Of a stretch of 64,000 nt of DNA, positions 23,855 through 31,528 are shown piece after piece. The DNA lies in contig NZ_JABAHZ010000002.1 of NCBI RefSeq assembly GCF_012641265.1, positions 868,001-932,000 of the forward strand, written 5' to 3'. A program made the position numbers and the translations under genes. Source of the DNA: Chitinophaga eiseniae. Its GTDB lineage: Bacteria; Bacteroidota; Bacteroidia; Chitinophagales; Chitinophagaceae. Within the stretch, counting starts at the first letter, position 1. Each line of letters opens with the position of its first letter. The notes beneath the pieces were generated by a model. That model was not told the DNA's origin and did not search any database. It was given only the letters and a program-made list of their open reading frames with translations.

Positions 23855-24511
23855 ATGAAATTTGAAAAGATTAAGAACAAAGGACAGGCAAGATTATTTG
23901 AAAGCCAGTATCTGGAGATGCTTACTAAAACGCATCCACTCGTGATCTGGGGATTGTATTTACCCATTATTGGCTATATGCTTTACTATAGTCATGACAC
24001 GCTAGGTTTTTCACCCAGTACGGTATTCGGCGTGTTTATCGGAGCAATGGCCTTCTGGTCATTCTTTGAGTATATTATGCACCGGTTTATATTCCATTTC
24101 GCAAGCGATAAGCCTAAAGTACAGCGCTTTATTTATGTGATGCATGGCAATCACCATGAATACCCCAGGGATAAGCAACGCTTGTTTATGCCGCCGGTAC
24201 CCAGCCTGATATTGGCGTCTGTTATATTTGGCGCCCAGTACATTTTTCTGCGCCAGATCACTTTTATGTTTTTCCCGGGCTTTCTCCTTGGATACCTGAT
24301 TTATGGTAGTATGCACTATGCTATCCACGCCTGGAATCCTCCTTTCAAATTTATGAAGCCCTTATGGCGCAACCATCACCTCCATCACTATAAGAGCGAA
24401 GAGCTGGGATTTGGTGTAAGTTCTTCTGTGTGGGACCGGGTATTTGGTACTGGGTTCGACCTGGATAAGGAAAAAGAAGATAAGGAGAAGGTAAAAGAAT
24501 TGATGTTTTAA
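23855..24511 (+). CDS. Fatty acid hydroxylase (sterol desaturase superfamily)
   Basis: 218-aa membrane protein with the di-iron histidine clusters of the family: EYIMHRFIFHF, MHGNHHEYPRD, MHYAIHAWNPP and NHHLHHYKSE. Four hydrophobic segments surround them. It resembles FA2H-type 2-hydroxylases; Chitinophaga relatives make sphingolipids and 2-hydroxy fatty acids, so hydroxylation of a fatty acyl or ceramide chain is likely. The C-terminus is a charged tail (DLDKEKEDKEKVKEL). Confidence 0.88.
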   Translation: MKFEKIKNKGQARLFESQYLEMLTKTHPLVIWGLYLPIIGYMLYYSHDTLGFSPSTVFGVFIGAMAFWSFFEYIMHRFIFHFASDKPKVQRFIYVMHGNHHEYPRDKQRLFMPPVPSLILASVIFGAQYIFLRQITFMFFPGFLLGYLIYGSMHYAIHAWNPPFKFMKPLWRNHHLHHYKSEELGFGVSSSVWDRVFGTGFDLDKEKEDKEKVKELMF

Positions 24512-24522
24512 TATCCCGGTGT

Positions 24523-24557
24523 GACGAAGAAAGAAGGGGTTACCATCTTTCTTCGTC
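24523..24557. terminator. Convergent terminator hairpin
   Basis: Perfect 11-bp arms GACGAAGAAAG (24523-24533) and CTTTCTTCGTC (24547-24557). The right arm lies inside the 3' end of the minus-strand gene. It serves two converging genes. Confidence 0.5.
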
Positions 24558-24884
24558 ATCCGGCAGATGTTCCTGTTTATAGGTAGCTCTGGAGATAATT
24601 TTCTGTAATTGCCGCGCTATGATGAGCGCTGCAATTGGTTTATAGGGATCGGCCCCGGTTGCGGCAGCCATGTCCAATATTTCTTTCACTTGCTTTTCTG
24701 ATACATCCACCCGGTACAGCAGGAATATAAACTGCTGAAAGTTTTCACTGATCAGTATTTCCAGCCTCTTCGCCAGCATTTCTTCCAATTGCTCAGCACT
24801 TACCTGTACGGGTACACTAATGTCGAAGTGTTCCTGCGTCCACAGCGCTGTTTCCTGGAGATATTGGGCGGGTACTGTCGTCAT
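24540..24884 (-). CDS. Hypothetical protein, 114 aa
   Basis: No family recognised. Mostly helical and soluble, with an amphipathic central helix (AEQLEEMLAKRLEILIS) and a polar tail (HLPDDEERW). No signal peptide. Its ATG overlaps the stop of the upstream DUF6263 gene (TAATG), so translation is coupled to it. It is the last of a three-gene unit with DUF6263 and TIGR02757. Codon use looks native. Confidence 0.75.
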   Translation of the reverse strand: MTTVPAQYLQETALWTQEHFDISVPVQVSAEQLEEMLAKRLEILISENFQQFIFLLYRVDVSEKQVKEILDMAAATGADPYKPIAALIIARQLQKIISRATYKQEHLPDDEERW

Positions 24885-25825
24885 TATTTCATGCGTTTAA
24901 TTTTGTAGGAGGCATTGGTCACCACTTTCACCGGCACTTTCAGGTCGTGTTTAATGCGTTTGGCCTTATTGACTTTATAGGTATAGTCGCCCGCCATATC
25001 TGTGTTTTGTACGCAAATGCGGGGTAATCCGCTGCCACGGTCTATGAGATAGTTGGAAGAGGTAGTGCCGCTGATTTCGGCGGTAGCTTTAATATCATCT
25101 TCGAGGGTCAGCGTTTGCACCTTATCTGTTTTTATTTTGTTGGTACCGCCTATTTTCGCGGTTTCCGCATCCCAGGTTTGCAGGTTCCAGTATAGGTCTA
25201 CCCTGCCTACCAGGCCGCCGCGCAGGGGCACGTTTTCTTCCCATTGGGTACCTGTTTTAATGCCATGGGCAGGGTACATAATGAGCAGTTGTTCCAGCCA
25301 GCCCTGGAAGGCATCGGTGCCAAACTGGTCTTTCATCAGCTTTTTATAGGCTTCCTGTTCGTCTTGCTTCAGGGAGCTGAAGGCACTGGCAGCATTGTCA
25401 AGAATGGCGTCTAAACCGTCTACCTTATTGATAATACCACTGGTTTGTATCTCCACCGTAAAGGGTTGGTCCAGTACCTTTTTCAAACCTGCCTGGAAAG
25501 GTTCTTTATCGTTGGTCACCTTCGCATCCACGAAGATGTTTTGGTTTTTGGCGTTGAAATTAAATTTCAGGTCTTTGTAACGAAAAGTGAGGGTGGTTTT
25601 ACCGGGCTGTATATCGGTCACGTCAATGCTGATGATATTGTTATAGTCCCGGGTGGTACGTTGCATTACTTCATTTACCGTCATATACGTTTCGCTCCTG
25701 CTTTTCTGTTCCAGTTCAAACAGCTGGCCTTTTTCAAAGCGGTATTTCAGGTCTACGTATTCCTGTGCCCTGGCGGATAAGGCCAGCGTTACAACCATTG
25801 TCATCAGTCCCAAAAATCTTTTCAT
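24884..25825 (-). CDS. DUF6263 family exported protein
   Basis: 313 aa from the ATG at 25825; an upstream in-frame start would add 21 residues that do not look like a signal. Signal peptide ends at LSARAQ (about residue 20). The rest is beta-rich, with YVDLKYRFEKGQLFELEQKS near the start and KTGTQWEENVPL and AEISGTTSSNYLIDRGSGLP later, as in the DUF6263 family. Function unknown; probably periplasmic or cell surface. It starts 16 nt after the TIGR02757 stop. Confidence 0.8.
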   Translation of the reverse strand: MKRFLGLMTMVVTLALSARAQEYVDLKYRFEKGQLFELEQKSRSETYMTVNEVMQRTTRDYNNIISIDVTDIQPGKTTLTFRYKDLKFNFNAKNQNIFVDAKVTNDKEPFQAGLKKVLDQPFTVEIQTSGIINKVDGLDAILDNAASAFSSLKQDEQEAYKKLMKDQFGTDAFQGWLEQLLIMYPAHGIKTGTQWEENVPLRGGLVGRVDLYWNLQTWDAETAKIGGTNKIKTDKVQTLTLEDDIKATAEISGTTSSNYLIDRGSGLPRICVQNTDMAGDYTYKVNKAKRIKHDLKVPVKVVTNASYKIKRMK

Positions 25826-25841
25826 TACTTTTTCAATTAAA

Positions 25842-26615
25842 TCAAACATATTTCTCAATGACGCCAAGACCGAACAGGGCAAAATCATATTTTGCCGGAT
25901 CGTCGGAGTCCAGCTTTCTGAGCTGGTGGGTGAGTGCGGCGGCTGTTTTCCAATCAGCTTTCGCCTCCGGTATTAACCCCAGCCTGGCGGCTACCCTGCT
26001 CACATGTACGTCCATTGGGCATACCAGTTGAGCTGGCGATATGTAACGCCAAAGCCCAAAATCCACGCCATTTTCATCTTTTCTTACCATCCAGCGCAAA
26101 TACATGTTCAGTCGTTTACAGGCCGAGTTTTTGGCAGGAGTGGCAATATGTTTACCGGTTCTTTCTGGGTGTTCTAATGCAAAAAATACTTTCCGGAATC
26201 CTATCAGGGCCTTTTCCACGTTTTCATCTTCCGGCGTAAGATGTGCGCTGAAGGCAAATTCCAGCGATGTTACGTTGGTATAATAATGCTGGAGAAACTC
26301 TACGAAATAAAGGAGGTCCAGGCCATTGAAGGTGCGGTGACAGAACGAAAGTAATTTCATCCGATCCATGGGTTGATGATGACGGATAAAGTCATATGGT
26401 GCGTCATCCATCATCTTCATCAGTTCCGTGCACTTATTGATAATGCTGGTTCGGTTGCCCCAGGCCAGTATAGCGGCAAAGAGTCCGGCAATTTCAATAT
26501 CCTGCAGTACACTGAACCGGTGCGGTATGCAAATAGGATCATTTGCAATAAAGTCCGGGTGATTGTAGTGTGCAGCCTTAGCATCTAAAAACTCCCTTAG
26601 TTTCTGGATCTTCAT
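25842..26615 (-). CDS. TIGR02757 family protein (DUF2400)
   Basis: 257-aa soluble protein. The family-specific block near the C-terminus is clear: SPAQLVCPMDVHVSRVAARL, then DWKTAAALTHQLRKLDSDDP and AKYDFALFGLGV. The fold resembles helix-hairpin-helix DNA glycosylases, but the catalytic Lys/Asp of that family is not obvious. Function unknown. First gene of the unit containing DUF6263 and the 114-aa protein. Confidence 0.88.
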   Translation of the reverse strand: MKIQKLREFLDAKAAHYNHPDFIANDPICIPHRFSVLQDIEIAGLFAAILAWGNRTSIINKCTELMKMMDDAPYDFIRHHQPMDRMKLLSFCHRTFNGLDLLYFVEFLQHYYTNVTSLEFAFSAHLTPEDENVEKALIGFRKVFFALEHPERTGKHIATPAKNSACKRLNMYLRWMVRKDENGVDFGLWRYISPAQLVCPMDVHVSRVAARLGLIPEAKADWKTAAALTHQLRKLDSDDPAKYDFALFGLGVIEKYV

Positions 26616-26742
26616 AAGTTAAATCACGTGTATCACCACCTGCCTTTCCCGTTGCCCAACGGGAAAGAGGCTGGATATGGTTAGGGTAAATATTTACGCT
26701 CCGGTAAAGATAATTTTTACCAGATAAGAATTAAAATTATTA

Positions 26743-27882
26743 CTACCCAATAGCGCTAGCCAGATCTTCGGTGAGGTCGCCGGCGTCTTCAATACCCACA
26801 CTCAAACGTATCAGGGAGTCGACCAGCCCGTTTTTTACCCTCTCTGCACGGGGAATAGAGGCATGGGTCATACTGGCAGGGTGGCCAATCAACGATTCTA
26901 CCCCTCCCAGTGACTCCGCTAGTGAAAACAGGTGAGTATTACTGAGTATACGGTTGGCAGATTCTATATTATCGTCTTTCAGGGTAAAAGACATCATACC
27001 TCCAAAGCCACGCATTTGTTGTTTGGCAATTTCATGATTGGGATGGTCGGTAAATCCAGGCCAGTATACTTTATCTACTTTAGGATGATTGCGAAGGAAA
27101 TTGGCTACCACTACACCGTTTTCACAATGACGCTGCATCCTCACATGCAAGGTTTTGATACCGCGCAATACCAGGAAGCAGTCCTGTGGGCCCGGTACTG
27201 CGCCGCAACTGTTCTGGATAAAATAAAGCTGCTGGGCAAGAGCTTCATTTTTTACAATGATGGCGCCATGCACTACGTCGCTATGGCCTCCCAGGTACTT
27301 GGTGGCAGAATGCAAAACAATATCTGCTCCCAGGTCCAGCGGATTTTGGAGATAAGGAGAAGCAAAGGTATTGTCTACGCAGAGCATCAATTCACTTTTT
27401 CTTGCTATCTGGGCGCAGGCAGCAATGTCAATAATCTTCAAAAGTGGATTGGTAGGCGTTTCCAGCCAGATCATTTTGGTTTGGGGAGTGATATGCGCTT
27501 CAATGTTCCGGGCATCAGACATGTCTATAAAATTGAACCGGATGCCATAGCGTTCAAATACCTTGGTAAAAATACGATAAGTACCTCCATACAGATCGTT
27601 GGTAGCAATCACTTCATCGCCGGGATTCAGCAGTTTCATTACCGCATCGGTGGCCGCCAGCCCACTGCCGAAAGAGATACCATGTGTCCCATTTTCAATG
27701 GCAGCCAATGCATTTTGCAGGGCGTCGCGGGTCGGATTTTGGGTCCGGGCATATTCATAGCCCTTATGTACCCCCGGTGCGCTCTGCACATAGGTAGAAG
27801 TTTGAAAAATAGGCGTCATAATAGCGCCGGTGGAAGGATCGGGGGCTACACCTGCGTGTATGAGTTTGGTTCCCAGCTTCAT
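26743..27882 (-). CDS. Cystathionine gamma-synthase/lyase-type PLP enzyme
   Basis: 379 aa, Cys/Met-metabolism PLP family, fold type I. The Schiff-base lysine is K195 in HSATKYLGGHSDV. Other family elements: YEYARTQNPTRDALQ, FGSGLAATDA, ETPTNPLL, and the C-terminal SLGGVESLIGHPASMTHAS. Either cystathionine gamma-synthase (MetB, methionine synthesis) or gamma-lyase (cysteine synthesis) is possible; sequence alone does not settle it. Single-gene unit with its own promoter. Confidence 0.9.
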   Translation of the reverse strand: MKLGTKLIHAGVAPDPSTGAIMTPIFQTSTYVQSAPGVHKGYEYARTQNPTRDALQNALAAIENGTHGISFGSGLAATDAVMKLLNPGDEVIATNDLYGGTYRIFTKVFERYGIRFNFIDMSDARNIEAHITPQTKMIWLETPTNPLLKIIDIAACAQIARKSELMLCVDNTFASPYLQNPLDLGADIVLHSATKYLGGHSDVVHGAIIVKNEALAQQLYFIQNSCGAVPGPQDCFLVLRGIKTLHVRMQRHCENGVVVANFLRNHPKVDKVYWPGFTDHPNHEIAKQQMRGFGGMMSFTLKDDNIESANRILSNTHLFSLAESLGGVESLIGHPASMTHASIPRAERVKNGLVDSLIRLSVGIEDAGDLTEDLASAIG

Positions 27883-27919
27883 GTCTTAAAGTTTTAAATG
27901 ATCAATTTCTGGTGGTTTC

Positions 27920-27927
27920 CAAATATA
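27920..27927 (-). promoter_or_regulatory. Promoter -7 box of the cystathionine synthase/lyase gene
   Basis: CAAATATA is TATATTTG on the minus strand, 37 nt before the start codon. Confidence 0.5.
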
Positions 27928-28091
27928 CTTTAGTTTTTGTGATTGAACAGGCCTCAATTGATGAGAGGGAACACTTGTCCATTTTAGCTAATATTATGAT
28001 ATGATCGTATAAATTGAAGCGGTTACGAACATTTTTATATCGTTCACCAATTAGCCACTCACCGGTAAGAATAATCCGCCTACTTTCGTAA

Positions 28092-28150
28092 TAGGTTTTT
28101 CATAGGATATGGTTAAAATTCTTAAGGCGGTATTCTTACCGCTTTTTCTT
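28092..28150 (+). ncRNA. Repeated small-RNA-like element, copy 4
   Basis: The conserved block TAGGTTTTTCATAGGATATG (28092-28111) continues GTTAAAATT; the stem GCGGTA / TACCGC (28127-28142), loop TTCT, is followed by TTTTTCTTTTT. CGTTCAC at 28041-28047 sits 44 nt upstream, with TTACGAAC at 28023-28030 as in copy 1. A weak -7-like TACTTTCG lies at 28081-28088. The first 20 bases are identical to copy 1 although the loci are 14 kb apart. Confidence 0.5.
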
Positions 28151-28178
28151 TTTAAGTAAAATGCTACTACATAAAATA

Positions 28179-28219
28179 ATTGAGGCGAAGAGAAAATATA
28201 CTTTTCTCTTCGCCTCAAT
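28179..28219. terminator. Perfect terminator palindrome
   Basis: Perfect 18-bp arms ATTGAGGCGAAGAGAAAA and TTTTCTCTTCGCCTCAAT separated by five nt. It lies 22 nt past the DUF2911 stop on the minus strand and downstream of element copy 4 on the plus strand. Confidence 0.7.
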
Positions 28220-28241
28220 AGCTTTATAAGCAGTGCTATAA

Positions 28242-28835
28242 TTACTTTTTCTTCGCCGGTGTATCCGACCATTTGATAGGCAGGCTAACGCTTACCTTAT
28301 CCCAGGCAATGATCAGGTTGGCGCCCGGATCGCCTTTTTCAAACACCATGGTAAAAGCCTCTACAGGAGTATCGAGCGACACTACCGGCAACGCGGTTCT
28401 TACAATATCTTTTTTCTGGTCATATTTAAAGGCGCCCCATATATCAGTTTCTTTATTCAGGATGATGGTCCAGGTTTTTTCTGTAGGGATGGCATACAGC
28501 GTATACCGGCCCTTGGGAATCCCTTTACCGGCAATGGTTACAGGGCGGAAAAATTCAATCTCGGTAGCTTCGTTGGCTCCCAAACGCCATATTTTACCAT
28601 ATTCTTCCAGGTTGCCAAAAATTTCCCTGCCCTTGGTTTGCGGACGGCTGTAAATAACCCTGGCTACCAATGATCCTGGTTCGCCTTTTACTTTTACAAC
28701 ATACGGGTACATTACCGGGTAGTAGGCCATATCCATAGGGCTGGCATCGAGTGGTGGTAGTTTTTTGTCCTGCGCCATGGCGTTTAGACTGAGTAAGCCT
28801 GCTGCAAAGGCAAAAAGGAGAACTTTGTTCATCAT
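28242..28835 (-). CDS. DUF2911 domain exported protein
   Basis: 197 aa. Signal peptide ends at NAMAQ (about residue 22). The DUF2911 domain follows: ARVIYSRPQTKGREIFGNLE, KIWRLGANEATEIEF, GIPKGRYTLYAIPTEKTWTI and LIIAWDKVSVSLPI. Bacteroidota-typical, often surface exposed, function unknown. ATG codons at 28835 and 28832 are adjacent; either could start. Monocistronic, with a promoter upstream and a palindromic terminator after the stop. Confidence 0.9.
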   Translation of the reverse strand: MMNKVLLFAFAAGLLSLNAMAQDKKLPPLDASPMDMAYYPVMYPYVVKVKGEPGSLVARVIYSRPQTKGREIFGNLEEYGKIWRLGANEATEIEFFRPVTIAGKGIPKGRYTLYAIPTEKTWTIILNKETDIWGAFKYDQKKDIVRTALPVVSLDTPVEAFTMVFEKGDPGANLIIAWDKVSVSLPIKWSDTPAKKK

Positions 28836-28869
28836 CCTGGAAAGCTTTTTTCTGTAAATGTAATGGGCG

Positions 28870-28877
28870 CAAACCTA
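28870..28877 (-). promoter_or_regulatory. Promoter -7 box of the DUF2911 gene
   Basis: CAAACCTA is TAGGTTTG on the minus strand, 34 nt before the start codon. Confidence 0.45.
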
Positions 28878-28926
28878 CCTATTTTTAGGGAATCAGAAAA
28901 GAACGCATCCGCCTTTTAACAAGCTG

Positions 28927-29523
28927 TTAGCGGTTTTCCATTTGTAACCAGTTTTCTGCATGCGCCTGTAAGGCAGGGAAAAATTCTTCATAACACATTT
29001 TCAATGCATTATAGTGTTCCATGAAAACAGCAAATACCATATTCCCATCTGCCTGCAGATACTTGGCCCGCCTTGCTACCCCCCTGATGGCACGGGAAAT
29101 TCCATCGGTAGTATGGTAATTATACAGCCAGTTATAGGTTTGCATATGGTCGAACATCTGGAGAAAAGACGGTGGTAAGATGGCTGCCTGCCGGTTAATT
29201 TCACTATAAACGTAATGCGCAAACGAATACAGGTCATCATTACTGAAACGACTGGTATCACTGGCCAGGAAATGGTCGTATACGATATCTGTAAACACGC
29301 CGCTATATAGCCCGCAGGACGGCCTGAAAAAAAGTTTAGCCTTGCCTGTTACCGGGTGTTGATCTGTAAATGTATCAATAGCGCGGTGTAACCGGATACC
29401 CTGCTGTATATCCGCCGGGAAAGCCGACAAATGTTTATGACCCTTTACAAAATCAGCGATAAGATTACCGGTAAGCAGCCCAGGTTGCCGGAAAGAAAGA
29501 TAAGCGTGAGCCAGGTGGTTCAT
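28927..29523 (-). CDS. acpH: Acyl carrier protein phosphodiesterase
   Basis: 198 aa, ACP-PD (AcpH) family of the HD-like fold. It opens with MNHLAHAYLSF and continues TGNLIADFVKGHKH and GIRLHRAIDTFTDQHP, which hold the conserved Asn/His/Asp residues, then VFTDIVYDHFLA. It removes the phosphopantetheine group from acyl carrier protein. Single gene; ACP genes are not in the window. Confidence 0.92.
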   Translation of the reverse strand: MNHLAHAYLSFRQPGLLTGNLIADFVKGHKHLSAFPADIQQGIRLHRAIDTFTDQHPVTGKAKLFFRPSCGLYSGVFTDIVYDHFLASDTSRFSNDDLYSFAHYVYSEINRQAAILPPSFLQMFDHMQTYNWLYNYHTTDGISRAIRGVARRAKYLQADGNMVFAVFMEHYNALKMCYEEFFPALQAHAENWLQMENR

Positions 29524-29893
29524 AAAAGCAAGGTACGCATTTATACCAAATAGGGCGGAATGCGAAGTGAGCTGGACCTCAACGGGTTAGGATTCCTGGT
29601 CTTTATTTCCAAAAGTCATTTGTTAACGGAAAACTTATCCATTTTAACACTTTCTTAACTCAGCGCCATGCAACATTGGCAAGTTGGCACCAACAGACAT
29701 GCTATGGCTGGTCTGAATTGCCGGGTGTTCACCACCGGTCAGGCGGACGTCCATAAGCGGATAGCTCAACTAATCTAGTGCCTCCACCAGTAAAGTATAC
29801 CTTGACCACTGGCCACTTCCCGGCGTAGCTTTGACTCATCAAATCAAAAACATCAAAAACAAAAAATCACTAACAACATAAAATTTTTCCGCC
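29524..29893. other. 370-bp gene-free stretch
   Basis: It contains the promoter of the 150-aa exported protein (29802-29833). Before that there is a stretch with several short imperfect inverted repeats (for example GGTGTTCACCACC near 29729) but no open frame of credible coding character, no tRNA and no clear RNA motif. Confidence 0.5.
29802..29833 (+). promoter_or_regulatory. Promoter of the 150-aa exported protein
   Basis: -33-like TTG (29802-29804) and -7 TAGCTTTG (29826-29833) with 21 nt between, matching Bacteroidota spacing. The transcript would start near 29840, leaving a 50-nt A-rich leader. Confidence 0.55.
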
Positions 29894-30346
29894 ATGAAAA
29901 AGATTATCCTCCTCGTTGGTGCTGCCCTGTTACTGAGTGCAAATGTACTTTTGGCCGCACCTTATGAAACAACTGTTAATAACAAGATTAACAGCGCATT
30001 TAATGAAGCATTTACCGGCGCCACCAACGTAAAATGGTACACCGAAGATAACAGGACATATACCGCAAAATTCACGCTGAGCAATACCAAAGTAACTGCC
30101 TTCTATAAAGAAGATGGCTCCCTGGTGGCTACTTCCCGCTACCTGCAGGCCGACCAGTTGCCGCTGAAAGTGTCTGCCCGGTTAAACAAAAAATTCCCCG
30201 GCAACAGCATCTACTGCGTAGTAGAGTATACCGCAGAAGATAGCGTGGTTTACTTTGTTACCCTGGAAAGCAGCGATACCTGGACCGTAGTTAAAACTGA
30301 CCAGGAAGCCAATTTCAAAATACAAAGCCGCCTGAAAAAAGCTTAG
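29894..30346 (+). CDS. Small exported PepSY-like protein
   Basis: 150 aa with a signal peptide (LLLAAP, about residue 22). The body has FNEAFTGATNVKWYTEDNRT and KVTAFYKEDGSLVATSRYLQ, a pattern seen in Bacteroidota beta-lactamase-inhibitor-like PepSY proteins. Periplasmic, function unknown. It has its own promoter and is followed by a hairpin terminator. Confidence 0.78.
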   Translation: MKKIILLVGAALLLSANVLLAAPYETTVNNKINSAFNEAFTGATNVKWYTEDNRTYTAKFTLSNTKVTAFYKEDGSLVATSRYLQADQLPLKVSARLNKKFPGNSIYCVVEYTAEDSVVYFVTLESSDTWTVVKTDQEANFKIQSRLKKA

Positions 30347-30368
30347 TTTTAGTAGTGTTAAAAATACA

Positions 30369-30398
30369 GGGCTCATCGCTTTTGCGATGGGCTCTTTT
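30369..30398 (+). terminator. Terminator after the PepSY-like gene
   Basis: GGGCTCATCGC TTTT GCGATGGGCTC, 11 bp with two G-U pairs, followed by TTTTG. It begins 23 nt after the stop. Confidence 0.65.
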
Positions 30399-30436
30399 GT
30401 TTTATACACAGTACCCATCCCCTTCAAAAATTATCT

Positions 30437-30444
30437 TAACTTTG
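30437..30444 (+). promoter_or_regulatory. Promoter -7 box of the deoxyhypusine-synthase-like gene
   Basis: TAACTTTG, exact TAnnTTTG match, 32 nt before the ATG. Confidence 0.5.
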
Positions 30445-30476
30445 CCCCCTGTTAAGGCTTATTAGCCAGACTGTTA

Positions 30477-31472
30477 ATGTATAAACGATTAAATGACATG
30501 AACAAGGGACCCGTTTCTCAATTTATCCAGCACCATTACCGCCACTTTAATGCCGCTGCATTGGTGGATGCTGCCAAAGGATATGAAACACATTTACTGG
30601 AAGGTGGTAAAATGATGGTGACATTGGCCGGTGCCATGAGTACGGCTGAACTGGGCATTTCTTTCGCAGAAATGATCCGTCAGGGTAAAGTAGATATCAT
30701 CTCCTGCACCGGTGCAAACCTGGAAGAAGATATCATGAACCTGGTAGCACATACACACTATAAAAGAGTTCCAAACTATCGCGACCTGAGCCCGCAGGAA
30801 GAATGGGACCTGCTGGAACAAGGCTTTAACCGTGTTACCGATACCTGTATCCCGGAAGAAGAAGCTTTCCGCCGCATCCAGAAACATATCTATAAAATCT
30901 GGAAAGAAGCAGAAGAGAAAGGCGAACGTTACTTCCCGCACGAATTTATGTACAAACTGCTCCTGAGCGGCGTAATGAAAGAACATTACGAAATCGATCC
31001 TAAAAATAGCTGGATGATTGCCGCTGCAGAAAGAAATATTCCTATCATCGTTCCAGGATGGGAAGACAGCACCATGGGTAACATTTTTGCTTCCTACTGC
31101 ATTAAGGGCGAACTGAAAACATCTACCATGAAAAGTGGTATCGAATACATGATTTTCCTGTCTGAGTGGTACCGCGCTAACTCTGCTGGTAAAGGTGTAG
31201 GTTTCTTCCAGATTGGCGGTGGTATTGCAGGTGATTTCCCTATCTGCGTAGTACCTATGATGTACCAGGACCTGGAATGGACAGATGTACCTTTCTGGAG
31301 CTATTTCTGCCAGATTTCTGACTCTACTACCTCTTACGGTTCCTACTCTGGTGCAGTGCCTAACGAGAAAATTACCTGGGGTAAACTCGATATCCACACG
31401 CCTAAGTTTATTGTAGAATCGGATGCTACCATCGTAGCACCGCTGATATTTGCCTATATCCTGGGTTGGTAA
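30477..31472 (+). CDS. Deoxyhypusine synthase family protein
   Basis: 331 aa, NAD-binding fold of the deoxyhypusine synthase family. The catalytic lysine that forms the imine intermediate in eukaryotic enzymes is kept: K303 in ITWGKLDIHTP. Also visible are LAGAMSTAELG, SCTGANLEEDI, WEDSTMGNIFA and GGGIAGDFPICVVP. Bacteria lack eIF5A, so the reaction is unlikely to be protein modification; a related aminobutyl transfer between polyamines (homospermidine synthase-like) is the best guess. A second ATG at 30498 is possible. Single gene with promoter and terminator. Confidence 0.9.
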   Translation: MYKRLNDMNKGPVSQFIQHHYRHFNAAALVDAAKGYETHLLEGGKMMVTLAGAMSTAELGISFAEMIRQGKVDIISCTGANLEEDIMNLVAHTHYKRVPNYRDLSPQEEWDLLEQGFNRVTDTCIPEEEAFRRIQKHIYKIWKEAEEKGERYFPHEFMYKLLLSGVMKEHYEIDPKNSWMIAAAERNIPIIVPGWEDSTMGNIFASYCIKGELKTSTMKSGIEYMIFLSEWYRANSAGKGVGFFQIGGGIAGDFPICVVPMMYQDLEWTDVPFWSYFCQISDSTTSYGSYSGAVPNEKITWGKLDIHTPKFIVESDATIVAPLIFAYILGW

Positions 31473-31493
31473 CCCGGGTGAAGATAAAGTTGC

Positions 31494-31528
31494 ATGCAGC
31501 GGGAAGCTTATTCCCGCTGCATTTTTTT
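31494..31528 (+). terminator. Terminator after the deoxyhypusine-synthase-like gene
   Basis: Arms ATGCAGCGGGAA (31494-31505) and TTCCCGCTGCAT (31511-31522), 12-bp perfect, then seven Ts. Confidence 0.75.

Larger units (their letters stand above)
27883..28241. other. 359-bp gene-free stretch
   Basis: Holds the metB-type gene's promoter (27920-27927), a 15-nt sequence (TTGTCCATTTTAGCT, 27976-27990) that recurs inverted near 62.95 kb, element copy 4 (28092-28150) and a terminator palindrome (28179-28219). No protein gene seen. Confidence 0.6.

Noticed and set aside
26932..27897. Plus-strand open frame of 321 codons opposite the cystathionine synthase/lyase gene
   Set aside because: Antisense shadow of a PLP enzyme with clear motifs; no signal, domain or promoter of its own.
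30594..31397. Minus-strand open frame of 267 codons opposite the deoxyhypusine synthase homologue
   Set aside because: Shadow frame; His- and Cys-rich nonsense composition with no domain.
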